From the NCBI GenBank assembly GCA_963674545.2, contig CAXXFB010000001.1, forward strand, positions 3,239,419 to 3,303,418: DNA of 64,000 nt, given 5' to 3'. The notes beneath the pieces are model-generated. The model saw only the letters and a list, made by a program, of their open reading frames with translations, did not search any database and was not told where the DNA came from. Positions 51,337 to 60,095 of this stretch are shown in pieces (position 1 is the first letter of the stretch; each line of letters begins with the position of its first letter). The DNA is from JABGQS01 sp963674545. Its GTDB lineage: Bacteria > Bacillota > Clostridia > Christensenellales > SZUA-584. A program made the translations under genes and the position numbers.

Positions 51337-51915
51337 ATGGCGGAAAATGATAAAGCTCTGGAAGCTGCAAAAAAAGAAAAGAAACTTAAGGAAGGCTGGG
51401 AAGGCATATCAAGGTTTTTCAGAGCTAACTCGCTTTGGATGCTAATGTACTGTACGGGATGCTGTGCGATAGAGCTTCCGCAGGCTATGACATCGAGATA
51501 CGATATGGAGCGGCTTGGTATGGGACCTATGGCAACGCCAAGGCAGGCTGACGTACTGCTGGTTACAGGCTATTTAAGTGTAAAGACTCTGCGCCGTGTA
51601 ATATACGCATACGAGCAGATGTCAACGCCGAAATATCTTGTGGCATTTGGCCCGTGTCCTATAAACGGCGGTATATACTATGATGCAGCGACTGTTATAA
51701 ACAGCCTCGATCAATACCTGCCGATAGATGTTTATATCGCAGGGTGCATGCCAAAGCCTGAAGCCGTAATGAACGGTTTTCAGGACTTGATTGACATGAT
51801 AAAGAACAAGACTGCGGACGGCTGGAAAAGGTATCGGGATAACTATGAATGGTACAGAGAAAACCAGATACAGTCTCTTGGTGAGCTGCGTGTAAAGGAT
51901 GAGTTCCATGAATAA
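51337..51915 (+). CDS. NuoB/MbhJ-like [4Fe-4S] subunit
   Basis: A 192-residue protein with the ligands of the terminal cluster (N2-like): YCTGCCAIELPQAMTSRYD, FGPCPINGGIYYD and IAGCMPKPEAV. The N-terminus is Lys-rich and charged. It carries the last iron-sulfur cluster before the active site in the MbhL-like subunit. It overlaps the next gene by 17 bases. Confidence 0.93.
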   Translation: MAENDKALEAAKKEKKLKEGWEGISRFFRANSLWMLMYCTGCCAIELPQAMTSRYDMERLGMGPMATPRQADVLLVTGYLSVKTLRRVIYAYEQMSTPKYLVAFGPCPINGGIYYDAATVINSLDQYLPIDVYIAGCMPKPEAVMNGFQDLIDMIKNKTADGWKRYRDNYEWYRENQIQSLGELRVKDEFHE

Positions 51916-52426
51916 GATGATGATTGAAATTGTGAAGGATTTAGAGGCAAAGTACGAAGTGCTGGGCACGGATTTCCCGAAAGACAATCAGGCGTCTGTT
52001 GATTTGAATTCGAGGGATATCCATTCCGTTCTTGCGTACGTGAAATCGAAGGGCTTTAGGCAGCTTTCGATGCTGACGTGTGTCGACTGGATAAAGTCAA
52101 ACAAATTCCAGCTTGTTTACTTGGTGTTCAACTGGGATATAGGTGTGCGCATGCAGATAAGGACGCTGATAGACCGCAAGGATCCTAAATTCACGACAGT
52201 AACGAATATTTACCCCGGAGCTAAGTATTATGAGCGTGACGTGCACGAGTTCTTCGGTGTGGAGTTCGAGGGCAACCCTGACTCTTATAAACACCTGTTT
52301 CTTGAGAACTGGGACGATATGCCGCCGATGAGGAAAGATTTCGACCCTCAGGCATATTCGGACAGAAAGTATCCGGCAAGAAAATATAAAGCCGATTTCA
52401 GCACGAAAGAAGGTGACGGGAAATGA
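51899..52426 (+). CDS. NuoC/MbhK-like subunit
   Basis: A 175-residue homologue of the 30-kDa complex I subunit (FTTVTNIYPGAKYYERDVHEFFGVEFEGNP, LFLENWDDMPPMRKDF). It overlaps the next start by 4 bases. It has a structural role in the hydrophilic arm. Confidence 0.92.
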   Translation: MSSMNKMMIEIVKDLEAKYEVLGTDFPKDNQASVDLNSRDIHSVLAYVKSKGFRQLSMLTCVDWIKSNKFQLVYLVFNWDIGVRMQIRTLIDRKDPKFTTVTNIYPGAKYYERDVHEFFGVEFEGNPDSYKHLFLENWDDMPPMRKDFDPQAYSDRKYPARKYKADFSTKEGDGK

Positions 52427-53529
52427 AACAAGTAAAGCTATTTTTAGGCCCGCAGCACCCAGGTATGCACGGAAACTCCAGTATACACATGTATGTTGAC
52501 GGAGATATAATAGAACGCTCATACCTGCTTCCCGGCATGCTTCACCGTGGTTTTGAAAAAACCATGGAGCGAAGAACATGGATGAACAACATAGGTATCA
52601 TACCGAGGATATGCGTTCCTGAGCCTGACCCGAATGAGATGGTGTTTGCACAGAATGCTGAAGCGCTGGCGAACATCGAAGTGCCGGAGAGGGCGCACTG
52701 GATTCGCATGCTGATATTAGAGCTTGCAAGACTTGCTGCCCACCTGATGGCGTTCGGCGGCTGCGGCGGCCCAACAGGACTTTATACGGCAATGTACTGG
52801 GCGCAGGCAGACAGGGATGGCATACTTTCGCTGTTCGAGGAGATAACGGGGCAGAGGATATACCATATGTACATCGTCATAGGCGGTGTTAGAAAAGACC
52901 TTCCAAAAGGCATCGAGAAAAAGATACTTGATTACGTAGACGACCTTGAAAGACGGCTGCCCGACTACGAAGACCTGGTACTCAATAACCCGACGATACA
53001 CGCAAGGGTGAAAGACCAGATAATGCTTCCTGCGGAAGTCGTCTGGGAGCTGGGTGTGACCGGTATTGGTATGCGCTCTTCAACAGGGCAGGCTTATGAC
53101 CTTAGGAAAGTAACGCCGTATGCAAGGTATGACAAGGTAGAGTTCGATGTTCCGACAGCGACATATTCTGACGCATACACAAGGATACGCTTCAAGTACT
53201 TAGAGATGTATCAGATAATAAGGATAATAAGGCAGGTACTCGACATGATGCCTGCAGGCAAGGTGCGTGAAAAGGCGCTGGACGGCAGCGCGCTTAGATG
53301 GCAGGTGCCACCGGGCCAGGTCTATTCAGCAGTGGAAGCAAGCCGCGGTGAGTTCGGATACTATACAGTATCCACAGGCGAAACGATGCCGTACCGTGTG
53401 GCGGTAAGAGGCGCTTCGTTCCCGCAGGGGCTGCTCGGTGTCGAGAAGTATCTGCCGGGGCACAGGATAGACGATGCAGCGCTGTGGTTTGATACCATGG
53501 GCATATGCTCGCCGGAAATTGACAGATAG
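52423..53529 (+). CDS. NuoD/MbxL-like catalytic subunit without full NiFe ligands
   Basis: A 368-residue homologue of complex I NuoD and the large subunit of group 4 hydrogenases (LGPQHPGMHGN, LPGMLHRGFEK, RLAAHLMAFGGCGGPTG). In a NiFe hydrogenase two CxxC pairs bind the metal. Here the first site reads PRICVPEP and the C-terminal site FDTMGICSPEIDR, so each keeps one cysteine. Hydrogenase activity is therefore unlikely. The protein fits the Mbx/Mbs group, or an electron transfer site like that of complex I. Its real acceptor (polysulfide, quinone or other) is not evident. Confidence 0.9.
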   Translation: MKQVKLFLGPQHPGMHGNSSIHMYVDGDIIERSYLLPGMLHRGFEKTMERRTWMNNIGIIPRICVPEPDPNEMVFAQNAEALANIEVPERAHWIRMLILELARLAAHLMAFGGCGGPTGLYTAMYWAQADRDGILSLFEEITGQRIYHMYIVIGGVRKDLPKGIEKKILDYVDDLERRLPDYEDLVLNNPTIHARVKDQIMLPAEVVWELGVTGIGMRSSTGQAYDLRKVTPYARYDKVEFDVPTATYSDAYTRIRFKYLEMYQIIRIIRQVLDMMPAGKVREKALDGSALRWQVPPGQVYSAVEASRGEFGYYTVSTGETMPYRVAVRGASFPQGLLGVEKYLPGHRIDDAALWFDTMGICSPEIDR

Positions 53530-53537
53530 GAGATGAT

Positions 53538-55367
53538 ATGATGAAGAAAAATAGCATTTTTGCTCCCTTTAAAGGGTGGAAATATCTGTTCAAGAAGCCT
53601 GTTACAGTACCTATGGATGATATATTCAAGAATCCCAGAAAGTCGCCGGAGAACTATCGAGGGTTTCACACCAACGACTGGGATAAATGCATTGGTTGCG
53701 GAACTTGCGCCGATGTATGCCCGACGGCAGCTATATCTATGGTGGAACGCAGCGAACTGCCCGATGTGGACGGTTCCAAGCCGGAACGCCCGGTGGTGGA
53801 TTACGGACGCTGCTGCTTCTGTGCGCTGTGCGTGGATATATGTACATCCGGTTCGCTTAGCCTTTCGAAAGAATACTTGTATAATTCAGCCGATCCGGAA
53901 GACTACATATTCATGCCAAGGGACATAGACATAACGGGAAGGGAAGCAGAACCCGGATACGTCAAGACAGAAGAGAGCGACCTTCTTGACCTTAAGCGTG
54001 TGAAGATGGGCGAAGTGGAGCTGGATGACAGAAAAGCATCGTTTATTGAGATAGTTAAGGGATTTTCGAAGGAACAGGCAAAGGCAGAGTCGGCAAGGTG
54101 CGTAGAGTGCGGTATCTGTACTAAGACCTGCCCGGCGAATATGAACATTCCTGAATACATCAAATCTGTCTGGAAAGACGACCTGGTTGAGGGCGTTGAC
54201 TATCTTTATAAGACAAATCCTCTTCCTGCAGTCTGCGGGCGCATATGTACGCATAAATGCGAAACAGCATGTGCTATTTCCAACCGTGGCGATGCTATTG
54301 CAATTAGATGGCTTAAGCGCTATATCGTAGACAACACGCCGGAAGAAGATTATGAGAAGGTTGTACTCTCGCAGGTGTCAAAGAAAGGCGCAGGTAAAGT
54401 GGCTGTTATAGGTGCAGGCTCTTCCGGACTTTCAGCAGCTTATTATCTCTCTACGCTCGGCTACAGCGTTGATGTATTTGAAAAACGTGAAAAAGCCGGC
54501 GGACCTATGAGATACGGCGTGCCGAAATACAGGCTGCCCGATGAGACGGTCGACCACGATATTGCTATGATAGAAAAGCTCGGTGTGAAGATACACACGA
54601 ATACGCAGATCGGTAAAGATATCATGTTCGAAGAGCTAAAAGATAAGTACGACGCTGTCTACATGGCGACCGGTTATCCGTATACACGACCGCTCAAAAT
54701 CGAAGGCTCCGAGCACCAGGACGTCGTTCTGGCAATGGAGTTCCTTTCACAGGCAAGGAACTACTCAAGAGGCGAAGGTGAAATGCCGGACGTTAAGGAT
54801 GCGGTAACGGTCATAGGCTCGGGCAACGTCGCATTCGACGTCGCAAGGACACTGGTGCGTCTCCAGAACGAAAAGTTCGGCAAGGTAAATGTCAAGATGA
54901 TGGCGCTGGAACAGCGTGACCAGATCCCGGCTGACGAGGAAGAGTTCGTCGAAGGCTCGGAAGAGGGCATAGAGATGACACTCGGGTGTGGCCCGCAGAA
55001 AATAGATATCGACAATGATACAGGTGCAGTCACCGGTATACAGGGCTGCGTGTGCACAAGGCTTTTTGACGACCAGAATCGGTTTGCGCCGGAGTTTGAC
55101 TACAGCTCTACGGTTTGCATAATTTCAAAGCAGGTTTATCTCGCTATAGGCCAGATGCCGGACTTTTCATATGTGCCGGACGATATCATGGAGCAGATAA
55201 AGATGGAGCGTGGCAAGGTAGCCGTAAACGAAGATGGACAGATAGAAGGCCTGCCATGGCTGTATGCCGGCGGTGATATAGTCCATGGGATGGATATAAT
55301 AAATGGCGTTGCAGACGGACACAGAGCTGCAGTTGGTATCGATAAGTATCTGAGTTCTAAAAAATAA
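53538..55367 (+). CDS. Fusion of NuoI/MbhN-like ferredoxin and GltD/NfnB-like FAD-NAD(P)H oxidoreductase
   Basis: A 609-residue protein. Residues 1 to about 115 are a NuoI/MbhN-like polyferredoxin (CIGCGTCADVCPTA, CCFCALCVDICTSG). Residues about 175-600 match the small subunit of glutamate synthase and NfnB/SudA: an Fe-S N-terminus (CVECGICTKTCPANMNIP, then CGRICTHKCETAC), an FAD site (VAVIGAGSSGLSAAYYL near 290), an NAD(P)H site (VTVIGSGNVAFDVARTL near 423) and a C-terminal AGGDIVHG. The fusion places an NAD(P)H-linked flavin at the electron entry of the complex, so it may run between NAD(P)H, ferredoxin and the membrane. AGGAG precedes ATG 53538. It ends the operon. Confidence 0.9.
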   Translation: MMKKNSIFAPFKGWKYLFKKPVTVPMDDIFKNPRKSPENYRGFHTNDWDKCIGCGTCADVCPTAAISMVERSELPDVDGSKPERPVVDYGRCCFCALCVDICTSGSLSLSKEYLYNSADPEDYIFMPRDIDITGREAEPGYVKTEESDLLDLKRVKMGEVELDDRKASFIEIVKGFSKEQAKAESARCVECGICTKTCPANMNIPEYIKSVWKDDLVEGVDYLYKTNPLPAVCGRICTHKCETACAISNRGDAIAIRWLKRYIVDNTPEEDYEKVVLSQVSKKGAGKVAVIGAGSSGLSAAYYLSTLGYSVDVFEKREKAGGPMRYGVPKYRLPDETVDHDIAMIEKLGVKIHTNTQIGKDIMFEELKDKYDAVYMATGYPYTRPLKIEGSEHQDVVLAMEFLSQARNYSRGEGEMPDVKDAVTVIGSGNVAFDVARTLVRLQNEKFGKVNVKMMALEQRDQIPADEEEFVEGSEEGIEMTLGCGPQKIDIDNDTGAVTGIQGCVCTRLFDDQNRFAPEFDYSSTVCIISKQVYLAIGQMPDFSYVPDDIMEQIKMERGKVAVNEDGQIEGLPWLYAGGDIVHGMDIINGVADGHRAAVGIDKYLSSKK

Positions 55368-55380
55368 GACATATAAAGAT

Positions 55381-55406
55381 AAAGGGGCATACAGCCTCTT
55401 TTCTTT
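55381..55406 (+). terminator. Terminator after the Mbx-like operon
   Basis: AAAGGGGC (55381-55388), loop ATACA, GCCTCTTT (55394-55401), then TCTTTT. The stem has one wobble. Confidence 0.65.
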
Positions 55407-55440
55407 TATGTTAAAATAGACACAGAGGTGTACTGAGCTT

Positions 55441-56382
55441 ATGGCATTCAAACTGAAGAACTTTTCTGTAGACCGTTTTAATAACGATGTGAACACAAGT
55501 ATATTTCCGGACGAGAAATATAAAAGATGGACCGGATACAGAAAAAGCATAAAAGAATTCATAGAAAAAACTATTAAGGAAAAAAGCGGCAGGGGAGGGG
55601 CTGTTGTATTTGGGGCGGGAGCTCTGAATGACGTTGACCTCTTCTTTCTTTGCGATACCTTTTCGCAGGTTGTTTTAACAGACGTTGATGAGAAAAGCAT
55701 GATTGAAGGGATAGTAAGGCAGAAGTTTGATAAAGACCTTGAGAAAAAAATAAAAACGGTACAGATGGATTATTCGGGGGCAGAAAAAGCAGGATTTTTC
55801 AAAAGTATGGAAGAGTTTGCTGCCAAAGCTGTATCGGCAGAGAAAATAGTGGAATATATAGCACAAACACTGCCAAATCTTGAACCGAAAACAGATGCAA
55901 TCAGAGAGTTAGGGGCATTTGATCTGATAGTTTCATGTCCTGTTTATACACAGATACTTTTTTCGCAAATAGAGAGCTTTTTAAGGATATTGCATGACTG
56001 CGGACTTTATGAGTACGAAGCGCTCAATGAAATACTAAACTCGGCATACAAGAATATGCCGGCAATTATAGAAAAATATAATGATATGCTTGTCTCCTTC
56101 GCAGAAGAAGGCTCTGTCATAGTGCTTGTCACGGATATAGCAGAGATATCGACAAAAGACAAAGTATTGCAATATGTGAAAGAGCTTGTTGCAGATCAGG
56201 AGAAAAATGAAGCGAAAATAGAAGGGTTTATATCTGAAAATGGGCTTGAGCTTGCGCAGTTCGGCCTAACAGACTTAAAGAGCAAAACAACTGTTTTGAA
56301 CAGCAGTTATTTGATATGGCCATTTAACGAAGACAAAGAGTACTTATGCCTTTCTATAGTATGTGAGAAAAAGGTTATCTAA
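55441..56382 (+). CDS. Unrecognised Rossmann-like protein
   Basis: A 313-residue soluble protein I cannot assign. The first part resembles a SAM-methyltransferase Rossmann fold: a glycine-rich VVFGAGALNDVDL near residue 58 followed by the acidic VVLTDVDEKSM, then FDLIVSCPVYTQ near 170. The rest is helical with many charged residues. No catalytic motif is clear. It stands alone between two terminators, downstream of the Mbx-like complex. Confidence 0.7.
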   Translation: MAFKLKNFSVDRFNNDVNTSIFPDEKYKRWTGYRKSIKEFIEKTIKEKSGRGGAVVFGAGALNDVDLFFLCDTFSQVVLTDVDEKSMIEGIVRQKFDKDLEKKIKTVQMDYSGAEKAGFFKSMEEFAAKAVSAEKIVEYIAQTLPNLEPKTDAIRELGAFDLIVSCPVYTQILFSQIESFLRILHDCGLYEYEALNEILNSAYKNMPAIIEKYNDMLVSFAEEGSVIVLVTDIAEISTKDKVLQYVKELVADQEKNEAKIEGFISENGLELAQFGLTDLKSKTTVLNSSYLIWPFNEDKEYLCLSIVCEKKVI

Positions 56383-56402
56383 AATTTATGAAATGTGGCA
56401 GC

Positions 56403-56436
56403 AAAAAGCCGCTTTCGGCATAAGCGGCTTTTTGCT
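56403..56436. terminator. Strong hairpin terminator
   Basis: AAAAAGCCGC (56403-56412) and GCGGCTTTTT (56424-56433) form a perfect 10-bp stem. It can work in both directions, between the plus-strand orphan and the minus-strand DUF4432 gene. Confidence 0.85.
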
Positions 56437-56485
56437 CTTTTGAAAAAAACCAGGATCAGTACATTCGGAGGAGAACATGAAAATC

Positions 56486-57553
56486 CTATTGGTTGTTGGT
56501 TATTAATTTTTTGAGCTCTTCACTGCCGTCGGCTATGCCAAACTCTATATCGAAGCAGCGCTTTTCGCCGGGTGATATAAACTCGAGAATCCCGGTTTCA
56601 CGCGCTTTCGCTCTGCCGACCGGAGTAGCAGTACAGGGTTCCATAGCTACAACATAGTCGCCTTCACCAAGCTGCTTCCACTCGGTAAAGTTCTTAAGCT
56701 GGCTCTTTTTGAACTTAAGGTACACACCAAGCCCGTCTGCAAGCGATTCATTGTATAAGCAGGAAAAAGCGATGTCGTTTTCCGGCTTCATGTCATAGAA
56801 GAATACCTGCTCGGCATATTTGTGGACAGGCTCATGAAAGCTATTATATTCGCTTATACCTTTAGCAGCCGACTCGTCCCGTGGTACAACATCTGCAGGC
56901 GTATGATACAGCCGGGTTTCCTTATCCACGAGCGGAAACCCAAAGTTGAAATGATACAGAAGCATAAGCGGCTGCGTTTCAAACCCGCAGTTTTCGACAA
57001 CATCGTTAATATAAATCTTATTCTCGCCAAGCTTGAAGCTAAGCGTGCGTGTAAGAACTATATTCTCAGCGAAGTATTCACATTCACGCATTTTCCCACG
57101 TACTTTAAATACGAAGTCGTCGCCTTCCCATTCTTTATAAACGCTGACATCTTCTGCGGGTATATTGCTTATCCTGCCGTGTACACCTAGGTCTTTGCCG
57201 TCGTCGAACGAAGGAGCCCCCATATAGGTTAGCCCACAGGTAGTTAACAGACCTGCTGTGAAGCTTCGAAAAAAGCCAAGCCCCTGAGGTTCAAAAAATG
57301 CTGGAGAGTTGACACCGCATTTGGAGATATGCGAGAGGGGCACACCTTTATACTCTGCCCACGCAATATCCATACCACGGTCGGCAAGTACGGTGAAGTT
57401 AAAACCGCCGCCTGTTCTTGCTTCAACGGCTCTGACACCCTGACCTCTGCCGTTCAGGATCATAGTTTGGCGTGCGTCAGCAAGTTGAGAAATGTCGCCG
57501 ACACGTTTCATGATGTCTTGCTTTTTGTATTCGCTGTTAAATATCGTTGACAT
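56486..57553 (-). CDS. DUF4432 aldose-epimerase-like protein
   Basis: A 355-residue protein of the DUF4432 family, related by fold to galactose mutarotase (VLADRGMDIAWAEYKGVPLSHISKCG, LGVHGRISNIPAE with a conserved His, LLYHFNFGFPLVD with another His). A sugar mutarotation or binding role is likely. It is the second gene of a two-gene unit with the SDR encoded just upstream on this strand. Confidence 0.85.
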   Translation of the reverse strand: MSTIFNSEYKKQDIMKRVGDISQLADARQTMILNGRGQGVRAVEARTGGGFNFTVLADRGMDIAWAEYKGVPLSHISKCGVNSPAFFEPQGLGFFRSFTAGLLTTCGLTYMGAPSFDDGKDLGVHGRISNIPAEDVSVYKEWEGDDFVFKVRGKMRECEYFAENIVLTRTLSFKLGENKIYINDVVENCGFETQPLMLLYHFNFGFPLVDKETRLYHTPADVVPRDESAAKGISEYNSFHEPVHKYAEQVFFYDMKPENDIAFSCLYNESLADGLGVYLKFKKSQLKNFTEWKQLGEGDYVVAMEPCTATPVGRAKARETGILEFISPGEKRCFDIEFGIADGSEELKKLITNNQ

Positions 57554-57571
57554 AAATTACTCCTCAGTGTT

Positions 57572-58291
57572 TTAGCCCTTCTGCATTGTCGGCGCAAGAA
57601 GAACCTCTCTAATGCATATATTTTGCGGCTGGTTATATACAAAGACAGCAGTGTCGGCAATTACCTGCGGGTCCATAGGGCCGCCAATCTGCTTTTTCCA
57701 ATCTTCATAACCTGCTACTATCTCGCTATCCGTAGTATGCGAAAGAAGTTCGCTTTGTGTAACACCGGGCGCTATTACTATTATACGCACGCCCAGCTCG
57801 CACACTTCTTCACGCAGAGCCTCTGAAAGGGAGTGTACGGCAAATTTAGACGCGCAGTATGCTGCATGCTGGGCAAAAGTCTTTCTGCCTGCTATGGAGC
57901 TTATGTTTATTATGGTGCCGCCTTTGCGTTCCATCATGTCGCTTAGCACGGCGTTTATACCATTCATGACACCTTTAACGTTGACATCTATCATATCGTG
58001 CCACTCTTTGAGCGGTTGTTTACTGGGTTCGCCAAGCTGCATTAGACCGGCGTTATTGATGAGAAGGTCTACAGGGCCGTATTTTGCCTCGGCTTTTTCT
58101 ATGGCCTTTTTAAATGCTGCTGCGTCTAATATATCCACACTTTCGCAAATGCAGTTATCAAGACCTAGCTTTTCCATGTTCTGTTTTCTGCGTGCAAGAA
58201 GAAGCAACGGATGCCCAAGAGAAGAGAATGTCTTTGCCAATATGCTGCCTATACCGGAACTAGCTCCGGTGATTACTACAAGTTTTTTCAT
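57572..58291 (-). CDS. SDR-family oxidoreductase
   Basis: A 239-residue classical short-chain dehydrogenase: TGASSGIG, INNAGLMQ, NISSIAGRK with the catalytic Ser, and YCASKFA with Tyr/Lys. It resembles the YdfG/serine-dehydrogenase-like group, but the substrate is open. It precedes the DUF4432 gene by 18 bases, so it probably acts on the same sugar-derived compound. Confidence 0.9.
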   Translation of the reverse strand: MKKLVVITGASSGIGSILAKTFSSLGHPLLLLARRKQNMEKLGLDNCICESVDILDAAAFKKAIEKAEAKYGPVDLLINNAGLMQLGEPSKQPLKEWHDMIDVNVKGVMNGINAVLSDMMERKGGTIINISSIAGRKTFAQHAAYCASKFAVHSLSEALREEVCELGVRIIVIAPGVTQSELLSHTTDSEIVAGYEDWKKQIGGPMDPQVIADTAVFVYNQPQNICIREVLLAPTMQKG

Positions 58292-58446
58292 ATGCGATAC
58301 TCCTTAAAGTTGAAGGTTTTATGTTGAAAAACAACTGAAAAATCGGTTCGTCAGATAGATTATATCATATAATTATGTTTTTTCAAACATTTTTTAGTTA
58401 TTTATTTAATTAAGAATAAACTTAAGCTTGTGCCTGGAGAAAAAAA

Positions 58447-58472
58447 GGCCGCAGCAGATTATCGCTGCGGCT
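58447..58472 (-). terminator. Terminator of the minus-strand dehydrogenase operon
   Basis: On the minus strand GCCGCAGC / GCTGCGGC (58448-58455 and 58464-58471 on the plus strand) form an 8-bp stem followed by a run of seven T. Confidence 0.8.
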
Positions 58473-58536
58473 TAAAAGGAAGAAAAACATAATTGTATAC
58501 TGATACAGAACGGGGCAGACCCGCAGGGGCTAAGAA

Positions 58537-60054
58537 TCAGCCGCCGACAGAACCGTCCCATGTATCTACTTTTGTCTTTTTCTTTTCTTCTTCATCAAAC
58601 CATTTTGTGGTTACGCATTTTGTCTCTGTATAGAACTTCAGGCCATCTTTGCCAAGAGTGTGAAGGTCTCCGAAGAATGAATTCTTATGTCCTGAGAACG
58701 GGAAGATACCTACCGGTACAGGTATGCCTACATTTATACCCACCATTCCTCCGTGTGTACGCTTAGCAAACTCTCTGCTGTAGTGTCCGTTTTGTGTATA
58801 TATCACTGAGCCGTTAGCGAAGCGGTTGCTGTTCATGACTTGAATGCCTTCTTCAAAATCTTTGACTCTTTTAACGCAGACTACAGGTCCAAAGATCTCC
58901 TCATCGCCAACAGTCATTTCAGGAGTAACTTTATCTAAAATTGTCGGCCCCATATAGAAACCGTTTTCAAAGCCGTCTACAACAGCCTCTCTTCCGTCTA
59001 ACACTAGGTCTGCGCCTTCTTCGATGCCCTTTTCTATCCAGCCTTTTACGAAATTTCTGTGAGAATCAGTGACAAGCGGTCCAAGCTCCGAAGTTTTGTC
59101 GTATGCCGGGCCTATTTTGAGCTCTGAAGCATATTTCTTAAGAAGGCTGACCAATTCATCTGCAATGCTTTCCTGAGCGACTACGACAGGCAAAGCCATA
59201 CAACGCTCTCCTGCACAGCCAAAGGAAGAGTTGATTATTCCGCGTGCAGTTCTTTCGAGCGCGGCATCTTCAAGAACGAGTGCGTGGTTTTTCGCTTCAC
59301 AAAGCGCCTGAACTCTTTTTCCGTTTGAAGCGGCTCTTGAATATATGTGCAGTCCAACAGATGTTGAGCCAACGAAGCTGACCCCCTTTACATCCGGATG
59401 CTCAAGGAATATTTCCGCTTCTTTTCTGCTGCAAGTCACTATGTTGATTACTCCGTCCGGCAGTCCGGCTTCCTGCCAAAGCTCTGTAAGACGCATAGCT
59501 GTCATCGGCGTCATGGAAGCGGCTTTGAGAACCATAGTGTTTCCAGCAGCTATGCAGAGAGGCGCCATCCAGCCCATGGGTATCATGCCGGGGAAGTTGA
59601 ATGGTATTATGCCTGCAAAAACGCCTACAGACTCTTTATAAGAAACAGTGTCATAACCAGATGAGGTATCCATTAATGATTCACCCATCATCAGGGAAGG
59701 GACTCCGCATGCAAATTCAACAGGCTCTTTGACTTTAAGGATGTCGCCCATTGCTTCGCTCCATACTTTTCCGTGTTCTCTTGCGACTATTTCTGTAAGC
59801 TCGTCTATGTGCTTTATTACAAGGTCACGGAAGTTATAGAGTACCTGCGTACGTTTCATTACGGGGGTGTTAGACCATGCCGGGAATGCAGCGCTGGCAG
59901 CGGCTATGGCTTCGTTAACTTCTTCAACTGTACAGCACGGAGTCTGAGCCTGAACTTCACCTGTGCTGGGGTTGTAGATGTCCATATATTTATCGGTCTT
60001 TGAATCAAGCCATTTTCCGTTTGAGAAATATTTTAATTTTTTTATTTCACTCAT
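58537..60054 (-). CDS. mmsA: CoA-acylating methylmalonate-semialdehyde dehydrogenase-type enzyme
   Basis: A 505-residue aldehyde dehydrogenase of the MmsA/IolA group (INPSTGEV-like start, FAGIIPFNFPGMIPMGWM, VGSTSVG cofactor loop, and the catalytic Cys in SFGCAGERCMA). The family oxidises malonate or methylmalonate semialdehyde to acetyl- or propionyl-CoA. It is the last gene of an operon with a split transketolase and an alcohol dehydrogenase, so its aldehyde probably comes from sugar or polyol breakdown. Confidence 0.9.
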   Translation of the reverse strand: MSEIKKLKYFSNGKWLDSKTDKYMDIYNPSTGEVQAQTPCCTVEEVNEAIAAASAAFPAWSNTPVMKRTQVLYNFRDLVIKHIDELTEIVAREHGKVWSEAMGDILKVKEPVEFACGVPSLMMGESLMDTSSGYDTVSYKESVGVFAGIIPFNFPGMIPMGWMAPLCIAAGNTMVLKAASMTPMTAMRLTELWQEAGLPDGVINIVTCSRKEAEIFLEHPDVKGVSFVGSTSVGLHIYSRAASNGKRVQALCEAKNHALVLEDAALERTARGIINSSFGCAGERCMALPVVVAQESIADELVSLLKKYASELKIGPAYDKTSELGPLVTDSHRNFVKGWIEKGIEEGADLVLDGREAVVDGFENGFYMGPTILDKVTPEMTVGDEEIFGPVVCVKRVKDFEEGIQVMNSNRFANGSVIYTQNGHYSREFAKRTHGGMVGINVGIPVPVGIFPFSGHKNSFFGDLHTLGKDGLKFYTETKCVTTKWFDEEEKKKTKVDTWDGSVGG

Positions 60055-60095
60055 TTTTTATCTCCTTTTTCTTTCTTCCGGAAAGGAAGCGTTTT

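Noticed and set aside
52423..53529. Annotation as a group 4 NiFe hydrogenase large subunit
   Set aside because: Only one cysteine remains at each of the two metal-binding sites (PRICVPEP and MGICSPEIDR), so the NiFe centre cannot be bound in the normal way.
53538..55367. Glutamate synthase small subunit
   Set aside because: The C-terminal half matches GltD, but the N-terminal NuoI-like ferredoxin part and the operon context show it belongs to the membrane complex; no gltB lies nearby.
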